A stretch of DNA of 39,675 nt from Eubacteriales bacterium (lineage in GTDB: Bacteria; Bacillota; Clostridia; Lachnospirales; Lachnospiraceae): NCBI GenBank assembly GCA_030537135.1, contig JAUNOP010000023.1, positions 1 through 39,675 on the forward strand, written 5' to 3'. The notes below the pieces were generated by a model. That model did not search any database and was not told where the DNA came from. It worked only from the letters and a program-made list of their open reading frames with translations. The translations under genes and the position numbers were made by a program. How positions within the stretch are numbered: the stretch's first letter is position 1; the number at the start of each line of letters is the position of its first letter. Below are positions 1 to 7,041 of this stretch, one piece after another.

Positions 1-2
1 AC

Positions 3-656
3 AGACTGCATCCGAAAAAATCCAGAGGTGTTGCAGAAACAAGAACCAATTATACACTGGCAAGACGCAAGAAACAGCCAGCACTGATGCTGTGTGCACA
101 CTGTGGTCATTGTCTGGTAAGAGAAACAGAACATCTGTTGAAATGTTCAGATGGACGTACCAGCGGTGACCATGTCTGCAAAAGCCTGGTGGTGAGACGT
201 GAGCCACTGGAAAAGAATATCATGGAACTTGTCCATCAGTTTGCATTTTCCATGCTGGAAAACCGGAAGATTGTTGAATCAAGGAACCAGAGCAAAGGTA
301 TGGAGACGAATGTTGCAGAATTGTTGAAACAGAGCCGCCAGTTGTCTTCTGAAAAAATGAAACTTTATGATGAGTACAAAGATGACCGTATTGACCGGGA
401 ATTGTACAAGCAGAAAGCGGGACAGATAGGCAGACAGCTGGAAGAAATCAGACGAAAGATAGCAGAGTCTGAACGTGATGCAAAGATTCTTGAGCAGAAC
501 AATACTGCGAAGGAAATGAAACTGGAAGAATTTCTGAGCATGGAGAAATTCGATACAGAGAAGTTACGGGAAATCATCAAGGTTATCCGGGTGCATAGCC
601 AGGAGGAAATCGAAATTGAATGGAATTTTGATGATGTATTTTTAGGGCAGAGATAA
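3..656 (+). CDS. Large serine recombinase, C-terminal part (5' end outside window)
   Basis: The reading frame is open from the first bases of the window, so the ATG at 87 is internal and the gene starts upstream. The visible part begins with a basic stretch, then a zinc-ribbon-like Cys pair (CAHC) with further Cys about 20-30 residues on, then a long Lys/Glu-rich coiled-coil region and a conserved-looking end (EKLREIIKVIRVHSQEEIEIEW). That order is the C-terminal half of large serine recombinases of the TnpX/TndX type carried by conjugative and mobilisable elements of Firmicutes. The N-terminal catalytic serine domain is not visible, so activity cannot be judged. Next to an integrase fragment, it suggests the decayed or hybrid end of an integrated element. 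Family is fairly sure; intactness unknown. Confidence 0.8.
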   Translation, partial: RLHPKKSRGVAETRTNYTLARRKKQPALMLCAHCGHCLVRETEHLLKCSDGRTSGDHVCKSLVVRREPLEKNIMELVHQFAFSMLENRKIVESRNQSKGMETNVAELLKQSRQLSSEKMKLYDEYKDDRIDRELYKQKAGQIGRQLEEIRRKIAESERDAKILEQNNTAKEMKLEEFLSMEKFDTEKLREIIKVIRVHSQEEIEIEWNFDDVFLGQR

Positions 657-712
657 AATGTTCTGGACAAGAGCGATTTTGTGGAAGATAATAAAAGTGC
701 TGGGGTACCTGA

Positions 713-961
713 TTGGAATGGTCAGGTACTATCCGGCAAGAAAAAAGAAATATTTTTTTTGTCCCATACTTGACACGTCCACATACGCTCCGCCATACAG
801 GATGTACTAGAATGGCAGAAGCAGGAATCGACCCGAAGGTATTACAGTACATCATGGGACACAGTAAAATAGCCGTGACGATGGAAGTGTATAATCATGT
901 ATCGACAGAGCGCAATCGAACAGAAATGGATAAAATCGAAAAAATGAAACTGATTGTGTGA
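713..961 (+). pseudogene. Tyrosine recombinase/integrase, C-terminal remnant
   Basis: From about 768 the translation carries the C-terminal catalytic boxes of Tn916-type phage integrases: HTLRHT (HxxR), then YIMGHSKI (the second His) and VYNHV (the nucleophilic Tyr). Everything upstream of HTLRHT is missing: an in-frame stop lies at 710-712 and the sequence before it is unrelated, including an 8-T run in a short linker. The frame can only begin at TTG 713 without a convincing ribosome site. A full integrase has about 380-400 residues, so this roughly 65-residue tail is a dead fragment. It lies 57 bp after the serine recombinase, so two unrelated recombinase types are joined here. Confidence 0.8.
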
Positions 962-963
962 AT

Positions 964-1040
964 TACTACTTCATTTACTACTTCAAATTTGTGAAAAATA
1001 TGAAGTAGTATGAGAAACTTTGAGAGAGTTCATATTTTTC
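964..1040. repeat. Nested inverted repeats beside the integrase remnant
   Basis: TACTACTTCA occurs at 964-973 and 976-985, and its reverse complement TGAAGTAGTA at 1001-1010, giving a perfect 10-bp stem with a 15-nt loop. Overlapping it is a second perfect 12-bp repeat, GAAAAATATGAA (993-1004) with TTCATATTTTTC (1029-1040). The two stems share bases 1001-1004, so they cannot both form fully. The position just after an integrase gene end fits recombinase arm sites or an attachment end (inference). Bases 1041-1100 show nothing recognisable. Confidence 0.6.
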
Positions 1041-1103
1041 AAAATTAGAGAAACCCTATAAAAATAAGGCTTTGAAGCATTATGAAAAAGTATTTTGAAA
1101 TTA

Positions 1104-1130
1104 TTAGCACTCACCACTTGACAGTGCTAA
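1104..1130 (+). promoter_or_regulatory. CIRCE operator (HrcA binding site)
   Basis: TTAGCACTC, nine bases, then CAGTGCTAA. This matches the CIRCE consensus (TTAGCACTC-N9-GAGTGCTAA) with one mismatch in the right arm; the dyad extends a further three bases each side. It overlaps the -35 box of the clpB promoter, so bound HrcA should block RNA polymerase. CIRCE is the heat-shock operator of groESL and dnaK operons in Gram-positive bacteria; here it places clpB in the HrcA regulon. Confidence 0.92.
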
Positions 1131-1146
1131 TAATTTGTGTTATATT
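1118..1146 (+). promoter_or_regulatory. Sigma-A promoter of clpB
   Basis: A perfect -35 TTGACA (1118-1123), a 17-bp spacer and a -10 TATATT (1141-1146). The predicted start point is near 1153. The -35 lies inside the CIRCE dyad. Confidence 0.85.
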
Positions 1147-1152
1147 CCATCT

Positions 1153-1357
1153 ATAACAAGCGAACATGAGGGTTCAGGAAAATACAGATAACCCTCACGC
1201 TCTGCTGCATGTCATTAACAAAAACAATTCATAAGTCAGGCTAAAAGGTCTGTGGTCAGCCACATACAGGAACACAGCTCTGACAGCATGACTTATCATT
1301 GCATTTATAAGTTCACAGTAGGAAATACAACAATTGTTATAGATAGGAGGGCAATGT
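1153..1357 (+). other. Long structured 5' leader of clpB
   Basis: About 205 nt separate the predicted start point from the clpB ATG, with no convincing gene. It contains TGAGGGTT (1167-1174) paired with AACCCTCA (1190-1197), and an outer stem ATAAGTCA (1231-1238) with TGACTTAT (1289-1296) enclosing a small hairpin TGTGG-TCAG-CCACA (1251-1264). The ribosome site AGGAGG follows near 1345. No T-rich terminator is present, so any control would act on translation or stability (inference). I do not recognise the fold as a known riboswitch class. Confidence 0.5.
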
Positions 1358-3949
1358 ATGAATATCAGTAAATTCACACAGAAATCTCTTCAGGCAGTCC
1401 AGGAATTGGAGAAGACGGCCATGGAATTTGGCAATCAGGAGATAGAGGAGGAGCATCTGCTCTATAACCTGCTCCATCAGGAGGACAGCCTGATTCTCAA
1501 GCTTATTGAGAAGATGGAAATAAATAAAGAACATTTTCTGGCAAATGTGGAGCGCGTTCTCAATGCCAGAACAAAGGTATCAGGAGGGCAGCTCTACATT
1601 GGACAGAGCCTCAATAAGGTTCTTGTCAGCGCAGAGGACGAAGCAAAGGCAATGGGAGATGAATATGTATCTGTAGAGCATCTCTTCCTTGCCATGCTGA
1701 AGTACCCGAACAATGGAGTTTCCAGGATTTTCAAGGAGTATGGCATTACAAAGGAGCGCTTCTTGCAGGCGCTTTCCACAGTGCGCGGAAACCAGAGAGT
1801 AACCAGCGATAATCCAGAGGCTACCTATGATACCCTGAACAAATATGGTCAGGATTTGGTAGAAAAGGCAAGAAATCAGAAGCTTGACCCTGTTATCGGA
1901 AGAGATGCGGAAATCAGAAACGTTATCCGTATTCTTTCCAGAAAGACCAAGAACAACCCGGTGCTTATCGGTGAACCTGGCGTTGGCAAGACCGCCGCTG
2001 TGGAAGGACTTGCGCAGAGAATTGTGCGCGGAGATGTGCCGGAGGGGCTGAAGGATAAGAAAATCTTTGCTCTGGATATGGGCGCTCTGGTGGCAGGAGC
2101 CAAATACAGAGGTGAATTTGAGGAACGTCTGAAGGCGGTTCTTGAGGAAGTGCGAAAGAGTGAGGGAAAGATTATTCTCTTTATTGATGAGCTGCATCTG
2201 ATCGTAGGGGCGGGCAAGACAGAAGGCGCCATGGACGCCGGAAACATGCTCAAGCCCATGCTTGCAAGGGGCGAGCTGCACTGTATCGGTGCTACGACTC
2301 TGGATGAGTACAGACAATATATTGAGAAGGACGCTGCTCTGGAGAGGCGTTTTCAGCCTGTTATGGTAGACGAGCCGACTGTGGAGGATACGATTTCCAT
2401 TCTTCGTGGATTAAAGGAGCGCTATGAGGTGTTCCACGGCGTGAAGATTACAGACGGAGCGCTGGTGGCTGCTGCCACACTGTCTCATCGCTATATTTCA
2501 GACAGATTTTTGCCTGACAAGGCGATTGACCTGGTGGATGAGGCGTGCGCTCTCATTAAGACAGAGCTGGATTCCATGCCGACAGAGCTGGATGAGCTGA
2601 ACCGGAAAATCATGCAGCTCCAGATTGAGGAGGCTGCTCTTAAGAAAGAGACAGATTCTCTGAGCAGGGAGCGGCTTGCAGACCTTCAGAAGGAGCTTGC
2701 CGAGTTAAATGATGAGTTCCACACCCAGAAAGCACAGTGGGAGAACGAAAAGCATTCTGTAGAAAACCTACAGAAGCTCAGAGAGCAGATTGAGGATGTT
2801 AATCGCCAGATAGAGAAGGCACAGCATAATTATGATTTGAATGAGGCCGCGCGTCTTCAGTATGGAGAGCTTCCCCGTCTTCAGAAGGAGCTTGAGGCAG
2901 AAGAGCAGAAGACAAAGAGCAGTGATCTGCGCCTGGTTCATGAGGCAGTCACAGATGACGAAATTGCCAAAATCATTTCCAGATGGACAGGAATCCCGGT
3001 CTCCAAGCTGACAGAGGGAGAGAGAGTTAAGATTCTCGGACTTGAGGAGGAGCTTCACAAGAGAGTGATTGGACAGGATGAGGGAGTACGCAGAGTGACG
3101 GACGCCATTCTTCGCTCCAAGGCAGGAATCAAGGATCCAAGCAAGCCTATCGGCTCCTTTTTGTTTCTGGGACCTACTGGCGTCGGTAAGACAGAGCTGG
3201 CAAAGACGCTGGCAGCGACACTTTTTGATGACGAGCAGAATATGGTTCGTATTGATATGAGCGAATACATGGAGAAATATTCTGTGTCCAGATTAATCGG
3301 AGCACCTCCAGGATATGTAGGCTATGAGGAGGGCGGACAGCTCACAGAGGCAGTGCGCAGAAAACCGTACAGTGTGGTATTATTTGATGAGATAGAAAAG
3401 GCTCATCCAGATGTATTCAATGTGCTGCTTCAGGTGCTGGATGACGGACGAATCACCGACTCTCAGGGAAGAACCGTGGACTTTAAGAACACAATTCTGA
3501 TCATGACCTCCAATATTGGATCTCCGTATCTTCTGGAAGGCATTGATGAAAAGGGAGAAATTCGTCCAGAGGCAGAGACACAGGTAATGAATGACCTGCG
3601 CGCGCACTTCCGGCCGGAATTTTTGAATCGTCTTGATGAAACAATCTTATTTAAACCTTTGACAAGAGAGAATATTGGGCATATAGTAGATTTACAGATG
3701 AAAGAGCTGAATCAGAGACTTGCTGACAAGGAGCTTTCTCTGGAACTCACCCCAGAGGCCAAGACCTTTGTCACAGAGAATGGCTATGATCCGGTTTATG
3801 GTGCGAGACCGCTTAAGCGCTATTTGCAGAAGAATGTGGAGACGCTGGCAGCAAAGCGCATTCTGGCCGGAGCGCTTCATTCGGGCAGCACACTGGTCAT
3901 TGATGTGGAAAATGGGGAATTTATAACGAAAGTGAAGGAAAGTGCCTGA
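1358..3949 (+). CDS. clpB: ATP-dependent disaggregase ClpB
   Basis: Hexameric cytoplasmic AAA+ chaperone that, with DnaK, pulls polypeptides out of aggregates after stress. At 863 aa it matches the family (about 860). Visible in order: Clp N-domain repeats (1 to about 150), NBD1 with Walker A GEPGVGKT at 205-212 and Walker B FIDELH, the Lys/Glu-rich coiled-coil middle domain (about 400-525), then NBD2 with Walker A GPTGVGKT at 605-612 and [11 protein letters not shown]. The middle domain separates ClpB from ClpC/ClpA. The ATG at 1358 has an AGGAGG site about 7 nt upstream. CIRCE at its promoter predicts heat induction through HrcA. The stop codon overlaps the start of the next small gene, so the two are probably one transcript. 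Confidence 0.97.
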   Translation: MNISKFTQKSLQAVQELEKTAMEFGNQEIEEEHLLYNLLHQEDSLILKLIEKMEINKEHFLANVERVLNARTKVSGGQLYIGQSLNKVLVSAEDEAKAMGDEYVSVEHLFLAMLKYPNNGVSRIFKEYGITKERFLQALSTVRGNQRVTSDNPEATYDTLNKYGQDLVEKARNQKLDPVIGRDAEIRNVIRILSRKTKNNPVLIGEPGVGKTAAVEGLAQRIVRGDVPEGLKDKKIFALDMGALVAGAKYRGEFEERLKAVLEEVRKSEGKIILFIDELHLIVGAGKTEGAMDAGNMLKPMLARGELHCIGATTLDEYRQYIEKDAALERRFQPVMVDEPTVEDTISILRGLKERYEVFHGVKITDGALVAAATLSHRYISDRFLPDKAIDLVDEACALIKTELDSMPTELDELNRKIMQLQIEEAALKKETDSLSRERLADLQKELAELNDEFHTQKAQWENEKHSVENLQKLREQIEDVNRQIEKAQHNYDLNEAARLQYGELPRLQKELEAEEQKTKSSDLRLVHEAVTDDEIAKIISRWTGIPVSKLTEGERVKILGLEEELHKRVIGQDEGVRRVTDAILRSKAGIKDPSKPIGSFLFLGPTGVGKTELAKTLAATLFDDEQNMVRIDMSEYMEKYSVSRLIGAPPGYVGYEEGGQLTEAVRRKPYSVVLFDEIEKAHPDVFNVLLQVLDDGRITDSQGRTVDFKNTILIMTSNIGSPYLLEGIDEKGEIRPEAETQVMNDLRAHFRPEFLNRLDETILFKPLTRENIGHIVDLQMKELNQRLADKELSLELTPEAKTFVTENGYDPVYGARPLKRYLQKNVETLAAKRILAGALHSGSTLVIDVENGEFITKVKESA

Positions 3950-4122
3950 TGATTCCAAAAGACCCGGTGATACTGTTAAGCTATGTGAATACGCAGCTTC
4001 GAGATTACTATGAATCTCTGGAAGCCCTTTGTACCTGCCGCGGACTGAACCGCAGGGATTTGGTAGAGAAGCTGGCATCCATTGATTATGAGTATGACGA
4101 GAAGACGAATCAGTTTATCTGA
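3949..4122 (+). CDS. DUF4250 domain-containing small protein
   Basis: A 57-residue protein starting [19 protein letters not shown] and ending YEYDEKTNQFI, which I recognise as the DUF4250 family of small Firmicutes proteins; the function is unknown. No signal peptide or membrane segment. Its ATG shares the final A of the clpB stop (TGATG arrangement), there is no separate promoter, and a GC-rich hairpin follows seven bases after its stop, so it should be cotranscribed and translationally coupled with clpB. A role beside the disaggregase is only a guess from position. Confidence 0.82.
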   Translation: MIPKDPVILLSYVNTQLRDYYESLEALCTCRGLNRRDLVEKLASIDYEYDEKTNQFI

Positions 4123-4128
4123 GGCAGA

Positions 4129-4173
4129 CAAAGCCCCCCCCCGGCAGCAAATAAAAAGCTGCCGGGGGGCTTT
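4129..4173 (+). terminator. GC-rich terminator-like hairpin after clpB-DUF4250
   Basis: AAAG, nine C, GGCAGC, then a 9-nt loop and GCTGCC, six G, CTTT. Twelve strong pairs plus AAAG/CTTT around a three-C bulge. Only three T follow, so it is a weak intrinsic terminator by the usual rule. The nine-C run is also a place where a sequencing or replication slip could have happened. Confidence 0.6.
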
Positions 4174-4221
4174 GCAGTGTTGGAAAATCAGGATGATTTA
4201 TCTGCCGCAGCTTTGCAGTGT
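4169..4221 (+). repeat. 12-bp direct repeat GCTTTGCAGTGT
   Basis: GCTTTGCAGTGT occurs at 4169-4180, where it includes the base of the terminator stem, and again at 4210-4221. Both copies are preceded by CTGCCG-like sequence. It looks like a partial duplication of the terminator end; no function is evident. Confidence 0.4.
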
Positions 4222-4320
4222 CTCTTCCTGTCAAAAAAATAAAGATTAATCGACAAATTAATTTTTTGAAAAATAATCCTTATTAAATTCTTAAAAAAGT
4301 ATAAAATTCACAATTTACTC

Positions 4321-4368
4321 TTGAAAAATTAGAAATAAATACTATCATATTAATTAGCCAACAAATTA
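4321..4368 (+). promoter_or_regulatory. Candidate promoter and MarR operator
   Basis: TTGAAA (4321-4326), 16 bp, TATCAT (4343-4348) is a plausible promoter. Just downstream TTAATT and AATTAA flank eight bases (4350-4369 region), and the sequence ACAAATTAA also occurs about 100 bases upstream near 4253. AT-rich dyads overlapping the start point are typical of autoregulated MarR genes; the exact operator is inference. Confidence 0.4.
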
Positions 4369-4385
4369 AAAAGGAGGGATAGAAT

Positions 4386-4850
4386 GTGAAGAATACAGGC
4401 AGTGAGGATTCTATACAGATTCTGGTAGCGAAGATTTCACATGCCTATTGCGGCCTTTTGTTTCACCAGATGGCAGACGCAGGAATCCATCCTGGCCAGG
4501 TACCGATTATCAAGCTTCTCTATGAAGAAGAGAACCTGAGTCAGAAGGAAATTGCGGCTAGACTGCATGTAAAGCCTCCGACAGTGAATGTCTCTATACG
4601 CAGGCTGGAGCAGGCAGGAATGGTGAGCCGAAGTACAGACACGCAGGACCAGAGAGTGACGAGGATTCATCTGACAGAAAAAGGAAGAGAGCTGGAGGAT
4701 AGAATCCGCCGAACGCTTCAGGAGAGTGAGAAAATCCTCCTGAGCGGTTTTTCAGACACAGAGCTTTGTCTGGCAAAGCGCTTCCTGGAGCAGATGCTTG
4801 AGAATCTCAGGTCTGTACCAGGAAATGACTGGCCTTTTGACAAAGTATAG
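4386..4850 (+). CDS. MarR family transcriptional regulator
   Basis: A 154-residue winged-helix dimeric repressor. The helix-turn-helix is at about 51-76 (LSQKEIAARLHVKPPTVNVS) and the wing at about 77-97 with DQRVTRIHLTEKG, the standard MarR signature. It starts with GTG at 4386, eight bases after AGGAGG; the overlapping ATG at 4384 is followed at once by a stop. The gene is 25 bp upstream of two ABC half-transporter genes, the usual arrangement in which MarR represses an exporter operon and is released by a ligand of the exporter. The ligand cannot be read from the sequence. Confidence 0.9.
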   Translation: MKNTGSEDSIQILVAKISHAYCGLLFHQMADAGIHPGQVPIIKLLYEEENLSQKEIAARLHVKPPTVNVSIRRLEQAGMVSRSTDTQDQRVTRIHLTEKGRELEDRIRRTLQESEKILLSGFSDTELCLAKRFLEQMLENLRSVPGNDWPFDKV

Positions 4851-4875
4851 AATCACTTATAAAAGGAGAACAGGA

Positions 4876-7041
4876 ATGCTCAAATTAATGAAGTATTTGA
4901 AAAAATCAGCAGGCTACATTGTCTGTATTGTGGCTCTCTTATTTTTACAGGCATATTGCGACCTGTCCCTGCCGGATTATACCTCAAAAATCATCAATGT
5001 AGGAATCCAGCAGCAGGGAATCGAGGACGGTGTACCTGAGAAAATCCGCACCTCCTCTATGGAGAGCTTATACCTTTTTATGGATGAAGAGGACAGAAAA
5101 ACAGTCGAAAGCGCTTATGCCAAAGACGGGGAGGTCTGTACCCTTCAGAAAATAAATAAAGAGGAGAGAGAAGAGCTTAACCAGATTCTGGGAAAAGCCA
5201 TGCTCCTTACAGAGGGACTTTCTGAAAATCAGGAAATGGGTAGCAGCCTTGCGGAGCGTATGCAGCTTCCGGAAGGAACGAATCCCCTCGAAGCAGCAGC
5301 CATGCTTCCTGAGGATGCGCGTATGCAGATAAAGGAGGAAATGGAAAAGCAGCTTGACAAAATGCCGGAATCTATTGTTACACAGGCAGCGGTTGCCTAT
5401 GTGAGAGCAGAATATGAGGCAATGGGCGAAAATGTGGACGCAATACAGATGAACTATCTGATTGTCTCAGGGCTTCGCATGATAGGTATGGCGCTTATTA
5501 TTATGCTGGCGGCAGGAACCGTCACCTTCCTTTCGGCAAGGGTGGCAGCCTCCTTTGGCCATGATCTCAGAAGCTCTGTGTACAAGAAGGTTATTGGATT
5601 TTCCAGCGGAGAATATCACCGCTTTTCCACAGCATCGCTGATTACCAGAAGTACAAATGATATTCAGCAGGTACAGCTTACCACAGCCATGATGCTTCGT
5701 ATGGTTCTGTATGCTCCCATCCTGGGAATCGGTGGTGTGATGAAGGTGCTGCAGACAGATGCCTCCATGACCTGGATATTGGCTCTGGCAGTGATCTTGA
5801 TTTTGATGGTGATTTTTGTTCTGTTCCGGGTTGCCATGCCGAAATTTACAAAGCTCCAGACGCTGATTGACAAGTTGAACCTGGTAACTCGTGAATTTCT
5901 TACAGGAACATTGGTTATCCGTGCCTTCAGCAGAGAGCGCAGGGAAGAGGAACGCTTTGAGGAGGCAAATGCAAACCTCATGCGCACCAATCTGTTTGTC
6001 AATCGCTGCATGACCTTTATGATGCCGGTCATGATGTTGATTATGAACGGAGTTTCTGTTGCAATTATCTATTTTGGAGCCCATGCTGTGGATAATGGAA
6101 GCATGCAGGTCGGAAATGTCATGGCATTTATTCAGTATGCTATGCAGATTATTATGTCCTTCCTTATGATTACTATGATGTCTATCATGATTCCAAGGGC
6201 AAATGTTGCAGGAAAACGTATTCAGGAGATTCTGGAGACACAGGAGTCGATTCAGGATGCAAGGGAAACCAGAGAGCCAATGGAGAGCCAGAGGGGAACT
6301 GTGGAGTTTGATCATGTGACCTTTGCTTATCCTGGAGCTGACGGAAATACTTTGGAGGATATCAGCTTTACAGCTCACAGAGGCGAGACAGTTGCTATTA
6401 TCGGAAGCACAGGAAGCGGAAAATCTACGCTTGTTAATCTGATTCCCCGGTTTTATGATGTGACAGCAGGTTCTGTCCGCGTGGATGGAGTGGATGTGCG
6501 CGAGCTTTCTCAGAAGGAGCTTAGAAACCGTCTCGGCTATGTTCCGCAGAAGGGAATTCTGTTCTCAGGAACCATTTCCTCCAATATTCTCTATGGAGCT
6601 GAAAATGCAGGAGAGAAAAAGATGGAGGAGGCTGCTATTGTAGCTCAGGCAGAGGAGTTTATCAAGACCAAAAAACAGGAATATGAAGCTCCGATTTCTC
6701 AGGGAGGAAGCAATGTCTCAGGAGGACAGAAGCAGAGACTTTCTATTGCCAGAGCAATTGCCAAAAATCCTGAAATCTATATTTTTGATGACAGCTTTTC
6801 TGCATTGGATTATAAGACTGATGTGCAGCTGCGCAAGGCTCTGAAGGAATATACAAGGGATGCAACGACCATTATTGTTGCACAGAGAATCAGCACCATT
6901 TTGCATGCAGACAGGATTCTTGTGCTGGATGAAGGAAGATTAGCCGGTCAGGGAACTCATAAGGAGCTGATGAAGAAATGCGAGGTATACAGGCAGATTG
7001 CCATGTCACAGTTGTCAGAGGAGGAATTGGCCGATGAGTGA
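4876..7041 (+). CDS. ABC exporter half-transporter, degenerate-site subunit with large extracytoplasmic insertion
   Basis: A 721-residue membrane-NBD fusion. TM1 is at about 11-30 and TM2 at about 195-222; the roughly 165 residues between them are hydrophilic and acidic and should lie outside the membrane, whereas most exporters have a short loop there. NBD: Walker A GSTGSGKST 510-518, Q-loop Q558, intact signature VSGGQ 614-618. After Walker B the catalytic Glu is Asp (D639), and the switch His is Gln (Q670). These changes mark the degenerate-site partner of heterodimeric exporters (BmrCD, LmrCD, TM287/288 type). I chose ATG 4876 because AAGGAG lies 7-8 bases upstream; the frame also opens at 4798 but that would overlap marR. 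It overlaps the partner gene by 8 bases. Substrate unknown; drug or peptide export is likely. Confidence 0.92.
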   Translation: MLKLMKYLKKSAGYIVCIVALLFLQAYCDLSLPDYTSKIINVGIQQQGIEDGVPEKIRTSSMESLYLFMDEEDRKTVESAYAKDGEVCTLQKINKEEREELNQILGKAMLLTEGLSENQEMGSSLAERMQLPEGTNPLEAAAMLPEDARMQIKEEMEKQLDKMPESIVTQAAVAYVRAEYEAMGENVDAIQMNYLIVSGLRMIGMALIIMLAAGTVTFLSARVAASFGHDLRSSVYKKVIGFSSGEYHRFSTASLITRSTNDIQQVQLTTAMMLRMVLYAPILGIGGVMKVLQTDASMTWILALAVILILMVIFVLFRVAMPKFTKLQTLIDKLNLVTREFLTGTLVIRAFSRERREEERFEEANANLMRTNLFVNRCMTFMMPVMMLIMNGVSVAIIYFGAHAVDNGSMQVGNVMAFIQYAMQIIMSFLMITMMSIMIPRANVAGKRIQEILETQESIQDARETREPMESQRGTVEFDHVTFAYPGADGNTLEDISFTAHRGETVAIIGSTGSGKSTLVNLIPRFYDVTAGSVRVDGVDVRELSQKELRNRLGYVPQKGILFSGTISSNILYGAENAGEKKMEEAAIVAQAEEFIKTKKQEYEAPISQGGSNVSGGQKQRLSIARAIAKNPEIYIFDDSFSALDYKTDVQLRKALKEYTRDATTIIVAQRISTILHADRILVLDEGRLAGQGTHKELMKKCEVYRQIAMSQLSEEELADE

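Noticed and set aside
964-1010. CRISPR-like array from repeated TACTACTTCA
   Set aside because: Only two direct copies and one inverted, 12-25 bp apart, with no regular spacers or cas genes.
1153-1357. T-box or known riboswitch in the clpB leader
   Set aside because: No T-box sequence, no terminator and no recognised aptamer core; kept only as an unassigned structured leader.
4798-4875. Upstream extension of the first ABC half-transporter
   Set aside because: The in-frame ATG at 4798 lies inside marR without a ribosome site; ATG 4876 has a good one.
5467-6378. 303-codon minus-strand frame opposite the first ABC gene
   Set aside because: Composition (many His/Cys/Asn) is that of a complement of membrane-protein codons; no ribosome site, and the plus-strand gene is certain.
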